Position numbers and translations under genes: made by a program
Source of the DNA: Clostridiaceae bacterium
GTDB taxonomy: Bacteria > Bacillota > Clostridia > UBA1212 > DUPL01
Direction of reading: 5' to 3'
Assembly (NCBI GenBank): GCA_012838385.1
Contig: DUPL01000032.1
Span: 1 to 37,299 of the forward strand
DNA: 37,299 bases
Shown: piece by piece, positions 1 to 8,614 of the stretch
How the letters are laid out: each line of letters opens with the position of its first letter
Position numbering within the stretch: position 1 is the first letter of the stretch
The notes under the pieces: generated by a model
What the model saw: only the letters and a program-made list of their open reading frames with translations
What the model was told of the DNA's origin: nothing
Database searches by the model: none

Positions 1-137
1 GCAACCGCATTTTCAAGGCCGCAGGATAAATCCATTGCTTCATCTATGTCCGGCGTAATGCATGAAAAAGGTAGATTTAGTTTTTTAAACAGTTCAATTC
101 TTCTCGGGCTTTTGCTGGCTAAAATAATATCTTTCAT
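1..137 (-). CDS. maf: Maf family nucleotide pyrophosphatase, 5' part only
   Basis: Partial gene that runs off the left edge of the window; only about 45 N-terminal codons are present. The product begins MKDIILASKSPRRIELFKKL, which carries the Maf signature (A-S-x-S-P-R-R) that forms the nucleotide-binding pocket. Maf proteins are house-cleaning pyrophosphatases that hydrolyse non-canonical or modified nucleoside triphosphates, and some are linked to septum control. I chose the ATG at 137 because AAGGA sits six bases upstream; the ATG at 143 lies directly against that site. It follows the glycosylase gene after ten bases and is probably the last visible member of a minus-strand trxA-glycosylase-maf unit. 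Confidence 0.9.
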   Translation of the reverse strand, partial: MKDIILASKSPRRIELFKKLNLPFSCITPDIDEAMDLSCGLENAV

Positions 138-146
138 ATTCATTCC

Positions 147-653
147 TTACTGTATATATTTTAGTATGATTGAGTATTCATCAATAAGCCTGTCCAATGT
201 GTAAACACAGTTGGCAGGACTGGTGGAAGGAAGGCAAATCGCCTTGAACTTCGTTTTAGGATAACATAATTTGTTATAAAGTTCAAAGGCTTTTTTGCCC
301 GTTGTAAAAATTGCTTTGATGTCAGTGCTGTTTAGAATCCGGTTGATATCATTGGGTTTGGGATTTTTAATAGAGCTGTCGCTACTTCCTTTGATTTGTG
401 TTTCTTTTAACACATCCCATAGAGCAATGTGGTTTTTCAACAGCATGTCAGTCTTTTTTTCGATAGTATCGGGAAATTCTTCGTTTAAAATGGAAGACAA
501 AACCTTCCAAAACCTGTTTTGAGGGTGGGTATAGTAAAAGCCGTATTTGCGGGACGCAACAGATGGAACAGTCCCTAAAATTAGTACTTTAGAATCAATA
601 TTAAAAACGGGCTCGTAAGGATGACGAACGAACCCGAATTTGCTGTTTTCCAT
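147..653 (-). CDS. DNA-deoxyinosine glycosylase, uracil-DNA glycosylase family 6 (HDG type)
   Basis: A 168-residue protein of the uracil-DNA glycosylase superfamily. Motif 1 reads GTVPS at residues 27-31 and is followed by PQNRFW at 44-49; motif 2 is LPSTSPAN at 141-148. This combination (G-T-x-P-S, N-R-F-W, S-T-S-P-A-N) fits the hypoxanthine-DNA glycosylase family, which removes deaminated adenine and in some members uracil to start base excision repair. The length is normal. The gene starts four bases after the thioredoxin stop with only a weak ribosome binding site, suggesting coupling to trxA. Substrate preference (hypoxanthine or uracil) cannot be decided from sequence. Confidence 0.88.
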   Translation of the reverse strand: MENSKFGFVRHPYEPVFNIDSKVLILGTVPSVASRKYGFYYTHPQNRFWKVLSSILNEEFPDTIEKKTDMLLKNHIALWDVLKETQIKGSSDSSIKNPKPNDINRILNSTDIKAIFTTGKKAFELYNKLCYPKTKFKAICLPSTSPANCVYTLDRLIDEYSIILKYIQ

Positions 654-657
654 AATA

Positions 658-969
658 TTAGCTTTTTACCAGTGAGAGAAGTGCAGATTTTGGCCTGGCA
701 CCTACTGCGACATTTACAACCTCGCCGTTTTTAAATACCATGATTGTAGGGATGCTCATTATGTTATAAGTTGATGCAAGTTCAGGCTCGTCATCAACAT
801 TAACCTTGCCAACCTTGATTCCATTTTCCTCTGCTGCAATTTCTTCGATGATAGGGGAAATCATTCTGCATGGACCGCACCAGCTTGCCCAGAAATCCAC
901 CAAAACCGGGACATCTGAATTCAACACCTCATCTTCGAAATTATCCTTTGTCAATGTTATTACACTCAT
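658..969 (-). CDS. trxA: Thioredoxin
   Basis: A 103-residue classical thioredoxin. The redox motif WCGPC has its cysteines at residues 31 and 34, and the conserved cis-proline is Pro74 in SIPT. There is no signal peptide, so it acts in the cytoplasm as a general dithiol reductant for enzymes such as peroxidases and sulfoxide reductases. A strong AAAGGAGG precedes the ATG at 969. It is the first gene of a minus-strand unit with the glycosylase and maf. No thioredoxin reductase is seen nearby, so the electron donor lies elsewhere. Confidence 0.97.
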   Translation of the reverse strand: MSVITLTKDNFEDEVLNSDVPVLVDFWASWCGPCRMISPIIEEIAAEENGIKVGKVNVDDEPELASTYNIMSIPTIMVFKNGEVVNVAVGARPKSALLSLVKS

Positions 970-1049
970 GTTTATCCTCCTTTACATTTTATTGACTACA
1001 ATTAATATAGCTGTTACTGCTTTATTATATTATTTCTTGTTCAGGATAT

Positions 1050-1058
1050 ATTATAACA
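1050..1058 (-). promoter_or_regulatory. Extended -10 promoter of trxA
   Basis: Minus strand reads TGTTATAAT, a consensus extended -10 (TG, one base, TATAAT) about 80 bases upstream of the trxA ATG. The -35 region is poor, which extended -10 promoters tolerate. Inferred from sequence only. Confidence 0.45.
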
Positions 1059-1101
1059 CAAAAAACGCTAATATCTGTAACAATATCACACAATTAATTT
1101 G

Positions 1102-1130
1102 TTGTTTTTTGAACGGAAATAGGGTATTAT
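1102..1130 (+). promoter_or_regulatory. Possible promoter of the polyamine operon
   Basis: TTGTTT and TATTAT with a 17-base spacer lie 32 bases upstream of the chosen speD start. The -35 match is weak. Otherwise the trxA-speD gap (970-1161) holds only AT-rich sequence; no clear riboswitch or attenuator was seen. Confidence 0.3.
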
Positions 1131-1161
1131 TCTAGCTGTATCATTATATTTGAAAGGTGTG

Positions 1162-1980
1162 ATGTTAGAGTTGGCAAAAAAGTTGGCATTGTATGGGTTC
1201 AATAACCTGACCAAGACTCTTAGCTTCAATATTTATGATGTAAGCTATGCAAAAACGGATAGGGAGCAAAGAGATTACATCGCATACATTGATGAACAGT
1301 ATAACTCTGAAAGGCTGACATCGATACTATGCAAAGTTACTGAACTTATAGGTGCGCACATACTCAACATATCGAAACAGGATTATGAGCCTCAAGGGGC
1401 TTCTGTAAACATATTGATTGCAGAAGGAGCCTTGTCAGAATCGCAAGTTGATGAAACGTGCAATTTAGGAAAAGGAATAAGTGGGTATAAGGAAACAATT
1501 CATGCGCATTTGGACAAAAGTCATGTTACAGTGCACACATATCCTGAAGCCCATCCTGACAACGCAATATCCACCTTCAGGGTTGATATAGATGTATCAA
1601 CCTGCGGAAGAGTCTCTCCGCTAAAAGCCCTAAACTACTTAATAGAGAGCTTTGACTCCGACATAATTACAATAGATTACAGGGTTCGCGGCTTTACAAG
1701 AGATCTTGAAGGGAAAAAATATTATATCGATCATGATATTAATTCCATCCAGGATTATATAGACGAAGAAACCTTGAATATGTATGATGCCATTGATGTA
1801 AATGTTTATCAGGCAAATATTTTTCATACTAAAATGCTAATTAAGGAAATAGATTTGCAGAATTATTTATTTAATCAGGATGTATATGAATTGCCTCCAA
1901 AGCAAAGACTTGAAATAACGGATAGATTGAGAAAAGAAATGATTGAAATTTTCAGTGGTATGAATATATACCAGAAATAA
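1162..1980 (+). CDS. speD: S-adenosylmethionine decarboxylase proenzyme, E. coli type
   Basis: A 272-residue pyruvoyl enzyme that makes decarboxylated AdoMet, the aminopropyl donor for spermidine. It aligns along its length with the large E. coli-type SpeD: GFNNLTK near the start, [31 protein letters not shown], and NIFHTKM near the end. Self-cleavage is expected between Lys119 and Ser120 (in HLDKSH), the serine becoming the pyruvoyl group. It is clearly not the short ~120-residue Bacillus type. I start at ATG 1162, three to five bases after AAAGGTG; TTG at 1150 and TTG at 1171 are alternatives. First gene of a polyamine operon with speA, speE and speB. Confidence 0.93.
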   Translation: MLELAKKLALYGFNNLTKTLSFNIYDVSYAKTDREQRDYIAYIDEQYNSERLTSILCKVTELIGAHILNISKQDYEPQGASVNILIAEGALSESQVDETCNLGKGISGYKETIHAHLDKSHVTVHTYPEAHPDNAISTFRVDIDVSTCGRVSPLKALNYLIESFDSDIITIDYRVRGFTRDLEGKKYYIDHDINSIQDYIDEETLNMYDAIDVNVYQANIFHTKMLIKEIDLQNYLFNQDVYELPPKQRLEITDRLRKEMIEIFSGMNIYQK

Positions 1981-1999
1981 TCTTTGGAGAGAGGCAACA

Positions 2000-3442
2000 A
2001 TGGATCAAAATAGAGCACCACTATTTGAAGCAGTAAAGAGCCACAAGGTGGAAAGGGTAGTTGCATTCGATGTGCCCGGACATAAGGGAGGACGTGGCAA
2101 TCCAGAACTGGCAGAGTTTCTGGGTGAGAATTGTCTCAGAGTGGATTACAACTCGAGAAAACCTCTTGATAACCTGATTCACCCATCCTCAGTTATAAAG
2201 GAGGCGCAAAAGCTGTGCGCAGAGGCGTTTTCTGCAAGAGAAGCGTTTTTCATGGTGAATGGAACTTCGTCTGCCGTACAGACGATGATAATGTCCACCT
2301 GCAAGGCAGGTGACAAGATAATAATCCCAAGAAATGTGCACAGAAGTGCAATAAATGCACTGGTGGTAATTGGTGCAAAACCAATTTATATTAATCCAGG
2401 TATAAGTACAAAGCTTGGAATTCCTTTAGGAATGTCTGTCGCAGATGTTAAGAAAGCTCTGGATGAGCACCCGGATGCAAAAGCGGTATTTGTGAACAAT
2501 CCCACATATTACGGTATTTGCTCAAATCTGAGGGAGATTGTGAAAATTGCAAAGGAACAGGGTGTAAAAGTACTCGTTGATGAGGCCCACGGGACCCATT
2601 TCTACTTTGGCGATAACCTGCCCGTATCCGCAATGACTGCAGGCGCTGACATGGCTGCAGTCAGCATGCACAAAACAGGTGGCTCTTTGACACAAAGCTC
2701 GCTTTTGTTGTGTGGGCCGGATGTGGATGCAAATTATGTAAGGCAGGTTTTGAATCTGACTCAAACCACAAGCGGTTCTTATCTACTTATGATGTCTCTA
2801 GACGTAGCCAGAAGGAATCTTGCCTTGAGAGGCAGGGAAATGATAGCAAAAACTGTGGAGTATGCAGAATATGCCAGAAAGGAAATAGATCAGATAGGTG
2901 GATACTATACCTTTTCAAGTGATCTTGTTAATGGCGATACTGTTTATGCCTATGACAACACAAAGCTGACGGTTCACACAAGAAACATAGGACTTGCAGG
3001 TATTGAAGTGCTCAACATACTAAGGGACGAATACGGCATACAGTTGGAATTTGGCGACATGGGAAACATTCTGGCAATTATATCTGCAGGGGACAGGTAT
3101 CAGGATATAGAACGACTAATATCGGCTATGTCTGAGATAAAGAGAGTATATGCAAAAGATACGGAAGAGGTGTTTGATTGCGACTATATAGTTCCAAATG
3201 TACAGATAACACCTCAAAAAGCATTCTATGCGGAGAAACGTACGTTGCCTATTGAGGAAAGTGTAGGCAGGATCTGCTCTGAATTTATTATGACTTATCC
3301 GCCGGGAATACCCATACTGGCTCCAGGTGAATTGATTACAAAGGAAATTCTTGAGTATATTGCCTATGCCAGGGAAAAGGGTGCGCTTTTGACAGGAACG
3401 CAGGATATGACATTGCAAACAATAAATGTTGTGGAGGGGTAA
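2000..3442 (+). CDS. speA: PLP-dependent Orn/Lys/Arg decarboxylase, probably arginine decarboxylase
   Basis: A 480-residue fold-type I pyridoxal-phosphate decarboxylase. The PLP lysine is Lys225 in SMHKTGGSLTQS, with the preceding DEAHGTH at 194-200 supplying the cofactor aspartate and histidine; the N-terminal FDVPGHKGG is typical of this family. Length and motifs match the short Bacillus SpeA type, which lacks the N-terminal wing domain of the enteric enzymes. Arginine is inferred as substrate because agmatinase lies two genes downstream, so arginine to agmatine to putrescine is the consistent reading; lysine cannot be excluded from sequence alone. GGAGAGAGG precedes the ATG, and the stop touches speE. 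Confidence 0.9.
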   Translation: MDQNRAPLFEAVKSHKVERVVAFDVPGHKGGRGNPELAEFLGENCLRVDYNSRKPLDNLIHPSSVIKEAQKLCAEAFSAREAFFMVNGTSSAVQTMIMSTCKAGDKIIIPRNVHRSAINALVVIGAKPIYINPGISTKLGIPLGMSVADVKKALDEHPDAKAVFVNNPTYYGICSNLREIVKIAKEQGVKVLVDEAHGTHFYFGDNLPVSAMTAGADMAAVSMHKTGGSLTQSSLLLCGPDVDANYVRQVLNLTQTTSGSYLLMMSLDVARRNLALRGREMIAKTVEYAEYARKEIDQIGGYYTFSSDLVNGDTVYAYDNTKLTVHTRNIGLAGIEVLNILRDEYGIQLEFGDMGNILAIISAGDRYQDIERLISAMSEIKRVYAKDTEEVFDCDYIVPNVQITPQKAFYAEKRTLPIEESVGRICSEFIMTYPPGIPILAPGELITKEILEYIAYAREKGALLTGTQDMTLQTINVVEG

Positions 3443-3444
3443 TG

Positions 3445-4293
3445 ATGGAACTTTGGTTTAGTGAAGAACACACCGACTATGCTAAATTTTCAATAAAGAT
3501 AAAGCAGCAGCTTGAGAGTGCGAAAAGTGAGTTTCAGGATATAGCAGTTTTCGATACTTATGAATTTGGGAGAATACTTGTACTTGACGGACTGCTCATG
3601 CTGACTGAAAGGGATGAGTTTGTTTATCACGAAATGATAACCCATGTGGCAATGGCGGTTAATCCTAGAATAAAGGATGTACTGGTTATTGGCGCAGGTG
3701 ATGGCGGAACAGTAAGGGAGCTTGCCAGATATGAACATATCGAAAGGATAGACATGGTGGAGATAGACAAGATGGTGGTTGATGTTTGTAAAAAGCACAT
3801 TCCCCAGACTGCCTGCTGTTTTGACGATAAGAGAGTGAATCTCTACTTTGAGGATGGAGTTAAATATGTAAGAAGAGTGGTTGATGAATACGACTTGATA
3901 ATTGTCGACTCTACAGATCCTTTCGGGCCGGGAGAGGCTTTGTTTACAAAAGAGTTTTACGGCAACTGCTTCAAAGCTTTAAAAGAGGATGGAATTCTTG
4001 TCAACCAGCATGAAAGCCCTTATTACGAAGGTGACAGAGCAGCAATGCAGAGGTCTCACAAACTTATAAAATCCATATTTCCAATAAGCAAGGTTTACCA
4101 GGCTCACATACCCACATATCCCTCGGGTCACTGGTGTTTTGGATTTGCTTCCCGCACTTTGGATCCAATCGAGGATTTAAAGGCAGAGGAGTGGAAGAGG
4201 TTCAATCTTGAAACCAGATATTACAACACCGAGCTTCATGCAGGAGCCTTCTATCTTCCTACTTATGTAAAGGAGTTGCTTGAAAAATGTTAG
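3445..4293 (+). CDS. speE: Spermidine synthase
   Basis: A 282-residue aminopropyltransferase that joins putrescine and decarboxylated AdoMet to give spermidine and methylthioadenosine. The nucleotide-binding loop reads GAGDGGTVREL (about residues 83-93), an acidic VEID follows, and the catalytic region is VDSTDPFGPGEALF (about 154-167). The size and the absence of extra membrane segments match the soluble bacterial enzyme. Of two adjacent ATGs (3442 and 3445) the second is preferred because GGAGGGG ends five bases before it. The gene overlaps speB by seven bases, pointing to translational coupling in the polyamine operon. Confidence 0.96.
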   Translation: MELWFSEEHTDYAKFSIKIKQQLESAKSEFQDIAVFDTYEFGRILVLDGLLMLTERDEFVYHEMITHVAMAVNPRIKDVLVIGAGDGGTVRELARYEHIERIDMVEIDKMVVDVCKKHIPQTACCFDDKRVNLYFEDGVKYVRRVVDEYDLIIVDSTDPFGPGEALFTKEFYGNCFKALKEDGILVNQHESPYYEGDRAAMQRSHKLIKSIFPISKVYQAHIPTYPSGHWCFGFASRTLDPIEDLKAEEWKRFNLETRYYNTELHAGAFYLPTYVKELLEKC

Positions 4294-5141
4294 AGAAGAA
4301 CATACACACCTTCATTGGTGCGGACAAAGGGTATAAGGAAAGCGATATTTGCATATATGGGTGTCCGTTCGACGGAACGACATCTTACAGACCAGGGGCA
4401 AGATTTGCCCCTTCTTTTATAAGAAATGAAAGCTATGGGATTGAAACGTATAGTCCATATCAGAATTTGGATTTGACAGATTTCAATTTCTTTGACGGAG
4501 GAGATCTTGAAATACCCTTTGGTAATACCCAAAAGGTTTTGGATATGACTAAAGAGTACGCTCTTAAGATTTTAAGAGACAAAAAACTCCCCTTCCTTAT
4601 TGGTGGAGAGCATTTGGTAACCCTGGCCCAGGTAAGGGCTTGTACAGAGATATATTCTGATTTGCATATAATCCACTTTGATGCCCACTGCGATTTGAGG
4701 GATGAGTATATGGGAGAAAAACTTTCACATGCAACTGTTATGAGAAGGTGTTACGAGCTGGTAGGAGAAAACAGAATCTTTCAGTTCGGTATTAGAAGCG
4801 GGGCAAAAGCGGAGTTTGAGTTTGCATCAGGCAAGGTGTTCATGAACAAGTTTGATTTAAGCACACTTTATGATGTTGTTGATAAGTTGAAAGACAAGAA
4901 TGTATATTTTTCCATAGATTTGGATGTGCTTGACCCGTCGGAGTTTCCGGGAACAGGCACACCCGAAGCAGGAGGCATTTCATTTAGCGAGCTTATGGAT
5001 GGTGTTATGAAAGTTTGCAAACTAAATATTGTTGCAGCGGATGTTTGTGAGCTGTCGCCTACTTATGATGCAAGCGGAAGGTCAACAGTTCTTGCATGCA
5101 AGCTGGTGAGAGAGATACTTTTGGCACTTAAATCTAAGTAA
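4287..5141 (+). CDS. speB: Agmatinase (ureohydrolase family)
   Basis: A 284-residue member of the arginase/agmatinase family that hydrolyses agmatine to putrescine and urea. The binuclear manganese ligands are all present: His109 in GGEH, Asp132, His134 and Asp136 in FDAHCD, and Asp211 and Asp213 in SIDLDVLDP. The gene is last in the speD-speA-speE-speB operon, which makes agmatine the likely substrate. Its 3' end overlaps the convergent nrdG gene by eight bases, leaving no room for a terminator between the two. Confidence 0.94.
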   Translation: MLEKNIHTFIGADKGYKESDICIYGCPFDGTTSYRPGARFAPSFIRNESYGIETYSPYQNLDLTDFNFFDGGDLEIPFGNTQKVLDMTKEYALKILRDKKLPFLIGGEHLVTLAQVRACTEIYSDLHIIHFDAHCDLRDEYMGEKLSHATVMRRCYELVGENRIFQFGIRSGAKAEFEFASGKVFMNKFDLSTLYDVVDKLKDKNVYFSIDLDVLDPSEFPGTGTPEAGGISFSELMDGVMKVCKLNIVAADVCELSPTYDASGRSTVLACKLVREILLALKSK

Positions 5142-5814
5142 TGACGTAAGGTTGATATTTTCTCAATACGTTTGCCATTTCCTTAATTTCATCCGGTGAG
5201 TATGGTTTTGCATTAATTCTTTCCATATCTTTTTCCAGGAATTTTTTTGGTTTTACATATTTGTTCAAAACATATTTGGGAAGCTTGGGAAGTTCCTTTG
5301 CCATTGTTATCAAGTCTTCAAGTGTCAATTGAGGTACGACTGTAGTTCTTGCCTCAAAGTCTACATTGCTTTCCAGTAATATGTTTATCGTTTCCAATAC
5401 CTTTGTACCTGGAAAGCTGCAAATCTCAAAATACCTGTCTTGTGGTGCCTTGTAGTCTACCGCAAAATAGTCGCACAAGTTTTCTTCAAGTACATTTTTT
5501 ACCACTTCAGGTTTACTGCCGTTTGTGTCCAGTTTTATCTTGTATCCCAGAGCCTTAATTTTTGACATGAAAGGAATAAGATCCTTTTGAAGTGTCGGTT
5601 CTCCGCCTGTAATTACAACACCATCAAGAAGACCCTGGCGTTTCTTGAGAAATGAAAATATTTCATCCTCGCTGATAATGGAACCGGAACCTTTAATCAG
5701 GTCCCGGTTGTGACAATAAAAACAATCAAAATTACATATGGATGTAAAAAGTATGCAAGATAATGTCTTTGGAAAGTCAATAAGTGAACTTTTTACAATA
5801 CCCTCTATTAACAT
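5134..5814 (-). CDS. nrdG: Anaerobic ribonucleoside-triphosphate reductase activating protein (radical SAM)
   Basis: A 226-residue radical SAM enzyme that installs the glycyl radical on NrdD. The [4Fe-4S] ligands are Cys27, Cys31 and Cys34 in CNFDCFYC, the C-x3-C-x2-C motif, and GGEPTL at about 91-96 is the usual SAM-binding GGE motif. The N-terminus, EGIVKSSLIDFPKTLSC, matches the longer clostridial subfamily of these activases rather than the ~155-residue E. coli NrdG. The ATG overlaps the nrdD stop by seven bases, so the two are surely co-translated. The 3' end overlaps speB by eight bases on the other strand. Confidence 0.94.
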   Translation of the reverse strand: MLIEGIVKSSLIDFPKTLSCILFTSICNFDCFYCHNRDLIKGSGSIISEDEIFSFLKKRQGLLDGVVITGGEPTLQKDLIPFMSKIKALGYKIKLDTNGSKPEVVKNVLEENLCDYFAVDYKAPQDRYFEICSFPGTKVLETINILLESNVDFEARTTVVPQLTLEDLITMAKELPKLPKYVLNKYVKPKKFLEKDMERINAKPYSPDEIKEMANVLRKYQPYVIT

Positions 5815-7907
5815 AATACCTCTTCCCTAATAACGTATTTGATTCTGTCCTTGTACTCTTCCTTCTTGCCCTTGTTGAAGTTCTGTACAGGTCTTAGGTA
5901 ACCCACAACTCTTGTGTAAACTTCAGCAGGACAGTCGCATACAGGGCATCTGAAGTGTTCTCCTGGAATATATCCGTGGTCGTTGCATACTGAGAAGGTA
6001 GGTGTAAGAGAAATATATGGGAGTTTGTAGTTTGTGAATATCCTTTTAATTAAGGCCTTTGCAGTCTCAGTGTCTCTTACTTCTTCTCCCAAATAGAAGT
6101 GCAGAACCGTTCCTCCTGTATACAGGGATTGTAATTCATCCTGCAGATCCAGGGTTTCAAATATGTCATCTGTAAATCCAACAGGCAGATGCGAGGAATT
6201 TGTGTAATAGGGCACATTGGTACCTTGAGTAATTATATCCTTGTATTTCTCCTTGTCCAGTTTTGCAAGACGGTAGCTTGTGCCTTCCGCCGGGGTTGCC
6301 TCAAGGTTGTAGTAGTGGCCTGTTTCCTCCTGTATTTCCTTAATCAAATCTCTTAGGTACTCAAGTGTTTCTATGGCAAAACGCTGTCCTTCAGGTGTTG
6401 TAATATCATTTTCAGGACCTAACAGGTTCATGCATGCCTCATTCATACCAATAATGCCGATGGTGTTAAAGTGGTTGTACCAGTAGCTTCCTGTCTTGTT
6501 GTAGACATCTTTTAGATAAAAGGCTGAATATGGATAAAGTCCTTTATGTGTTTGGTCCTCAATAATCTTCCTCTTTATCTCAAGGCTGTTCTTTGACAGG
6601 TTTACAAGATGCCAGAGTCTTGTCCTGAATTCAGATTCAGACTTTGAAATATATGCAAGTCTTGGCAGGTTGACGGTTACAACGCCGATGGAGCCTGTCA
6701 ATGGGTTGGAGCCAAACAATCCGCCGCCTCTCTTTCTCAGCTCGGAGGTGTCAAGTCTGAGTCTGCAGCACATGGACAAAGCGTCCTCGGGAGACAGGTC
6801 GGAATTGATATAGTTGGAGAAGTAGGGGATACCATACTTGCAGGTTATTTCCATGAATTTTTCCACTACGGGGCTGTCCCAGTCAAAGTCCTTGGTAACG
6901 TTAATGGTTGGGATTGGAAAGGTGAAAACTCTTCCCTTTGCATCGCCTTCCATCATAACTTCGCAGAAGGCTGTATTGAATATATCCATTTCCTTCTGGA
7001 ATTCTCCGTAGGTTTCAGGCATGAGCTGTCCGCCAATAATTACATTCTGGTCTTTCAATGTGCTTGGAGGAACGAGGTCGAATGTAAGGTTGGAAAACGG
7101 ACACTGGAAGCCAACTCTTGTGGGTACGTTAAGGTTGAATATGAACTCCTGTAGAGCCTGTTTGACTGATTTGTAGTCAAGGTTGTCATACCTGATAAAT
7201 GGAGCGCAATAGGTGTCAATGGATGACCAGGCTTGTGCTCCGGCAGTCTCTCCCTGGGTCGTAAAGGTTGAATTGACAATTTGTCCAAGCAATGAGCGCA
7301 AGTGCTTTGCGGGTTTTGACTCAACTTTACCAGGAACGCCTCCAAAACCGTTCATAAGAAGCTGTCTTAAATCCCATCCAGCACAATAGGGGCCAAAGAA
7401 GCCCAAGTCGTGAATATGGATGTCTCCGGATACGTGGGCATCCCTGACATCAACAGGATATATTTCATGTAGCCAGTAATTTTGTGTAAAAGCTTCCCTT
7501 ACATAATTGTTCAGGCCGTTTATTGATTTTTGTGTATTTGCATTCTCATTTATTTTCCAGTCTGTATCATTAAGATAATTGCTGAACATATCTATTGTAG
7601 CGCCGATTAGTGCATTGGCCTGACGAGCGGAACGTCTCTTTTCGCGGTAAAGGATAAATGCTTTGGCTGTTTTAGCATGTCCGTGTTCTATCAATACTTT
7701 CTCAACTATATCTTGAATCTTTTCTACTTCTGCAACTCCGTCTGGGCATGTCTGCTCCGCAATCCTTACAACTTCTTCTGCCAGGCGTTCAGATGTTGCA
7801 AAGTCGTCTCCACCTACTGCATTTGCAGCCTTGAATATGGCAAGTACGATTTTTTCTTTCTTAAAAGGGACAACATCTCCATTGCGTTTAATAATTTTAG
7901 TTATCAT
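5808..7907 (-). CDS. nrdD: Anaerobic (class III) ribonucleoside-triphosphate reductase
   Basis: A 699-residue glycyl-radical enzyme that reduces ribonucleoside triphosphates for DNA synthesis without oxygen. An ATP-cone regulatory domain occupies about residues 1-95 (starting MITKIIKRNGDVVPFKKEKI). The glycyl radical is Gly669 in RVVGYL near the C-terminus; just before it a zinc site has Cys641, Cys654, Cys657 and Cys659 as candidate ligands. An active-site cysteine lies in GMNEAC. The start at 7907 is set by GGAGG seven bases upstream; a longer frame reaching 7946 would read back through this ribosome binding site. Transcribed with nrdG from a promoter carrying NrdR-like boxes. Confidence 0.97.
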   Translation of the reverse strand: MITKIIKRNGDVVPFKKEKIVLAIFKAANAVGGDDFATSERLAEEVVRIAEQTCPDGVAEVEKIQDIVEKVLIEHGHAKTAKAFILYREKRRSARQANALIGATIDMFSNYLNDTDWKINENANTQKSINGLNNYVREAFTQNYWLHEIYPVDVRDAHVSGDIHIHDLGFFGPYCAGWDLRQLLMNGFGGVPGKVESKPAKHLRSLLGQIVNSTFTTQGETAGAQAWSSIDTYCAPFIRYDNLDYKSVKQALQEFIFNLNVPTRVGFQCPFSNLTFDLVPPSTLKDQNVIIGGQLMPETYGEFQKEMDIFNTAFCEVMMEGDAKGRVFTFPIPTINVTKDFDWDSPVVEKFMEITCKYGIPYFSNYINSDLSPEDALSMCCRLRLDTSELRKRGGGLFGSNPLTGSIGVVTVNLPRLAYISKSESEFRTRLWHLVNLSKNSLEIKRKIIEDQTHKGLYPYSAFYLKDVYNKTGSYWYNHFNTIGIIGMNEACMNLLGPENDITTPEGQRFAIETLEYLRDLIKEIQEETGHYYNLEATPAEGTSYRLAKLDKEKYKDIITQGTNVPYYTNSSHLPVGFTDDIFETLDLQDELQSLYTGGTVLHFYLGEEVRDTETAKALIKRIFTNYKLPYISLTPTFSVCNDHGYIPGEHFRCPVCDCPAEVYTRVVGYLRPVQNFNKGKKEEYKDRIKYVIREEVLC

Positions 7908-7940
7908 GTCGTTACCTCCTACGGGATATATCATTAAAAA

Positions 7941-7988
7941 GCTCAATATGTTGTGTTTCTGGTGTTACAAATACACTAGATATATAAT
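7941..7988 (-). promoter_or_regulatory. Tandem NrdR-type boxes upstream of nrdD
   Basis: On the minus strand ATTATATATCTAGTGT (7973-7988) and ACACAACATATTGAGC (7941-7956) match the NrdR consensus acaCwAtATaTwGtgt at 12 and 13 of 16 positions. They are separated by exactly 16 bases, the spacing known for paired NrdR boxes, and the first covers the -10 element. NrdR represses ribonucleotide reductase genes when dATP is plentiful. NrdR itself is not encoded in this window. Confidence 0.6.
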
Positions 7989-8012
7989 AATACATAATCA
8001 GGCAATGTTCAA
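7984..8012 (-). promoter_or_regulatory. Promoter of nrdD-nrdG
   Basis: Minus strand TTGAAC (8007-8012), a 17-base spacer, then TATTAT (7984-7989). The -10 element lies inside the upstream NrdR-like box, so a bound repressor would block RNA polymerase directly. Confidence 0.55.
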
Positions 8013-8041
8013 GACCAATTTTTAATTTTTTACAAAAATTT

Positions 8042-8614
8042 TTAAGCAAACATATAGAACAGTACTCCCAGGACACCGCAGCCCAGCATTACAAGGATTG
8101 GATTTGGCTTGAACCTTCTAAGAATGACAATACTGCCTAAAAAGAGAATAAGGGAGAAGACGTCGATGTTCTTCAAATTATTAAGAACACCGATGATTCT
8201 CGTTTGCTCCCATAAGACGGTAAATGTAATGGAAAGACCAGCTGAACCTATTAAAGCAACCACTATGGGTCTAAGGCCCGTTAATATGCCGTCCATTACA
8301 AAGGAGGATACAAAGCGGTTATAGAAATATGCCAGTGTGATAACAATTATGAATGCAGGTAGGACCAAGCCAATAGTCGTTGCAATTGCACCCGGTATGC
8401 CAGCAACCCGCATGCCGACAAAGGTGGCCGAATTTATTGCAATTGGCCCTGGTGTCATTTCCGATATTGTTATCAAATCGGTAAAGGTCTCCATGGTGAG
8501 CCAGTTGTTTTTTTCCACTATGCGTTCCTGTATAAGGGGGAGGGCAGCATACCCACCACCTATGCTTAACAATCCTATTTGTAGGAAACTCCAAAAAAGC
8601 TTTAGGTATATCAT
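8042..8614 (-). CDS. Chromate transporter family protein, second half-size subunit
   Basis: A 190-residue membrane protein of the CHR (ChrA) family, made of a single CHR domain. It has the N-terminal SIGGGYAALP (about 17-26) and MTPGPIAINSATFVG (about 53-67) motifs, followed by several hydrophobic segments to the C-terminus. Single-domain CHR proteins usually work in pairs encoded side by side, unlike the fused ~400-residue ChrA; its partner is the gene immediately upstream, overlapped by an ATGA (8611-8614). Chromate efflux is the family name only: many members transport other anions or are uncharacterised, so the substrate is unknown. Confidence 0.88.
   Translation of the reverse strand: MIYLKLFWSFLQIGLLSIGGGYAALPLIQERIVEKNNWLTMETFTDLITISEMTPGPIAINSATFVGMRVAGIPGAIATTIGLVLPAFIIVITLAYFYNRFVSSFVMDGILTGLRPIVVALIGSAGLSITFTVLWEQTRIIGVLNNLKNIDVFSLILFLGSIVILRRFKPNPILVMLGCGVLGVLFYMFA

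Noticed and set aside
1150..1161. TTG at 1150 as the speD start
   Set aside because: It would overlap the AAAGGTG ribosome binding site; ATG 1162 fits better and gives the usual length.
8023..8050. A/T-rich inverted repeat after the CHR transporter as a terminator
   Set aside because: Only A and T pairs, with no GC stem; too weak to call.
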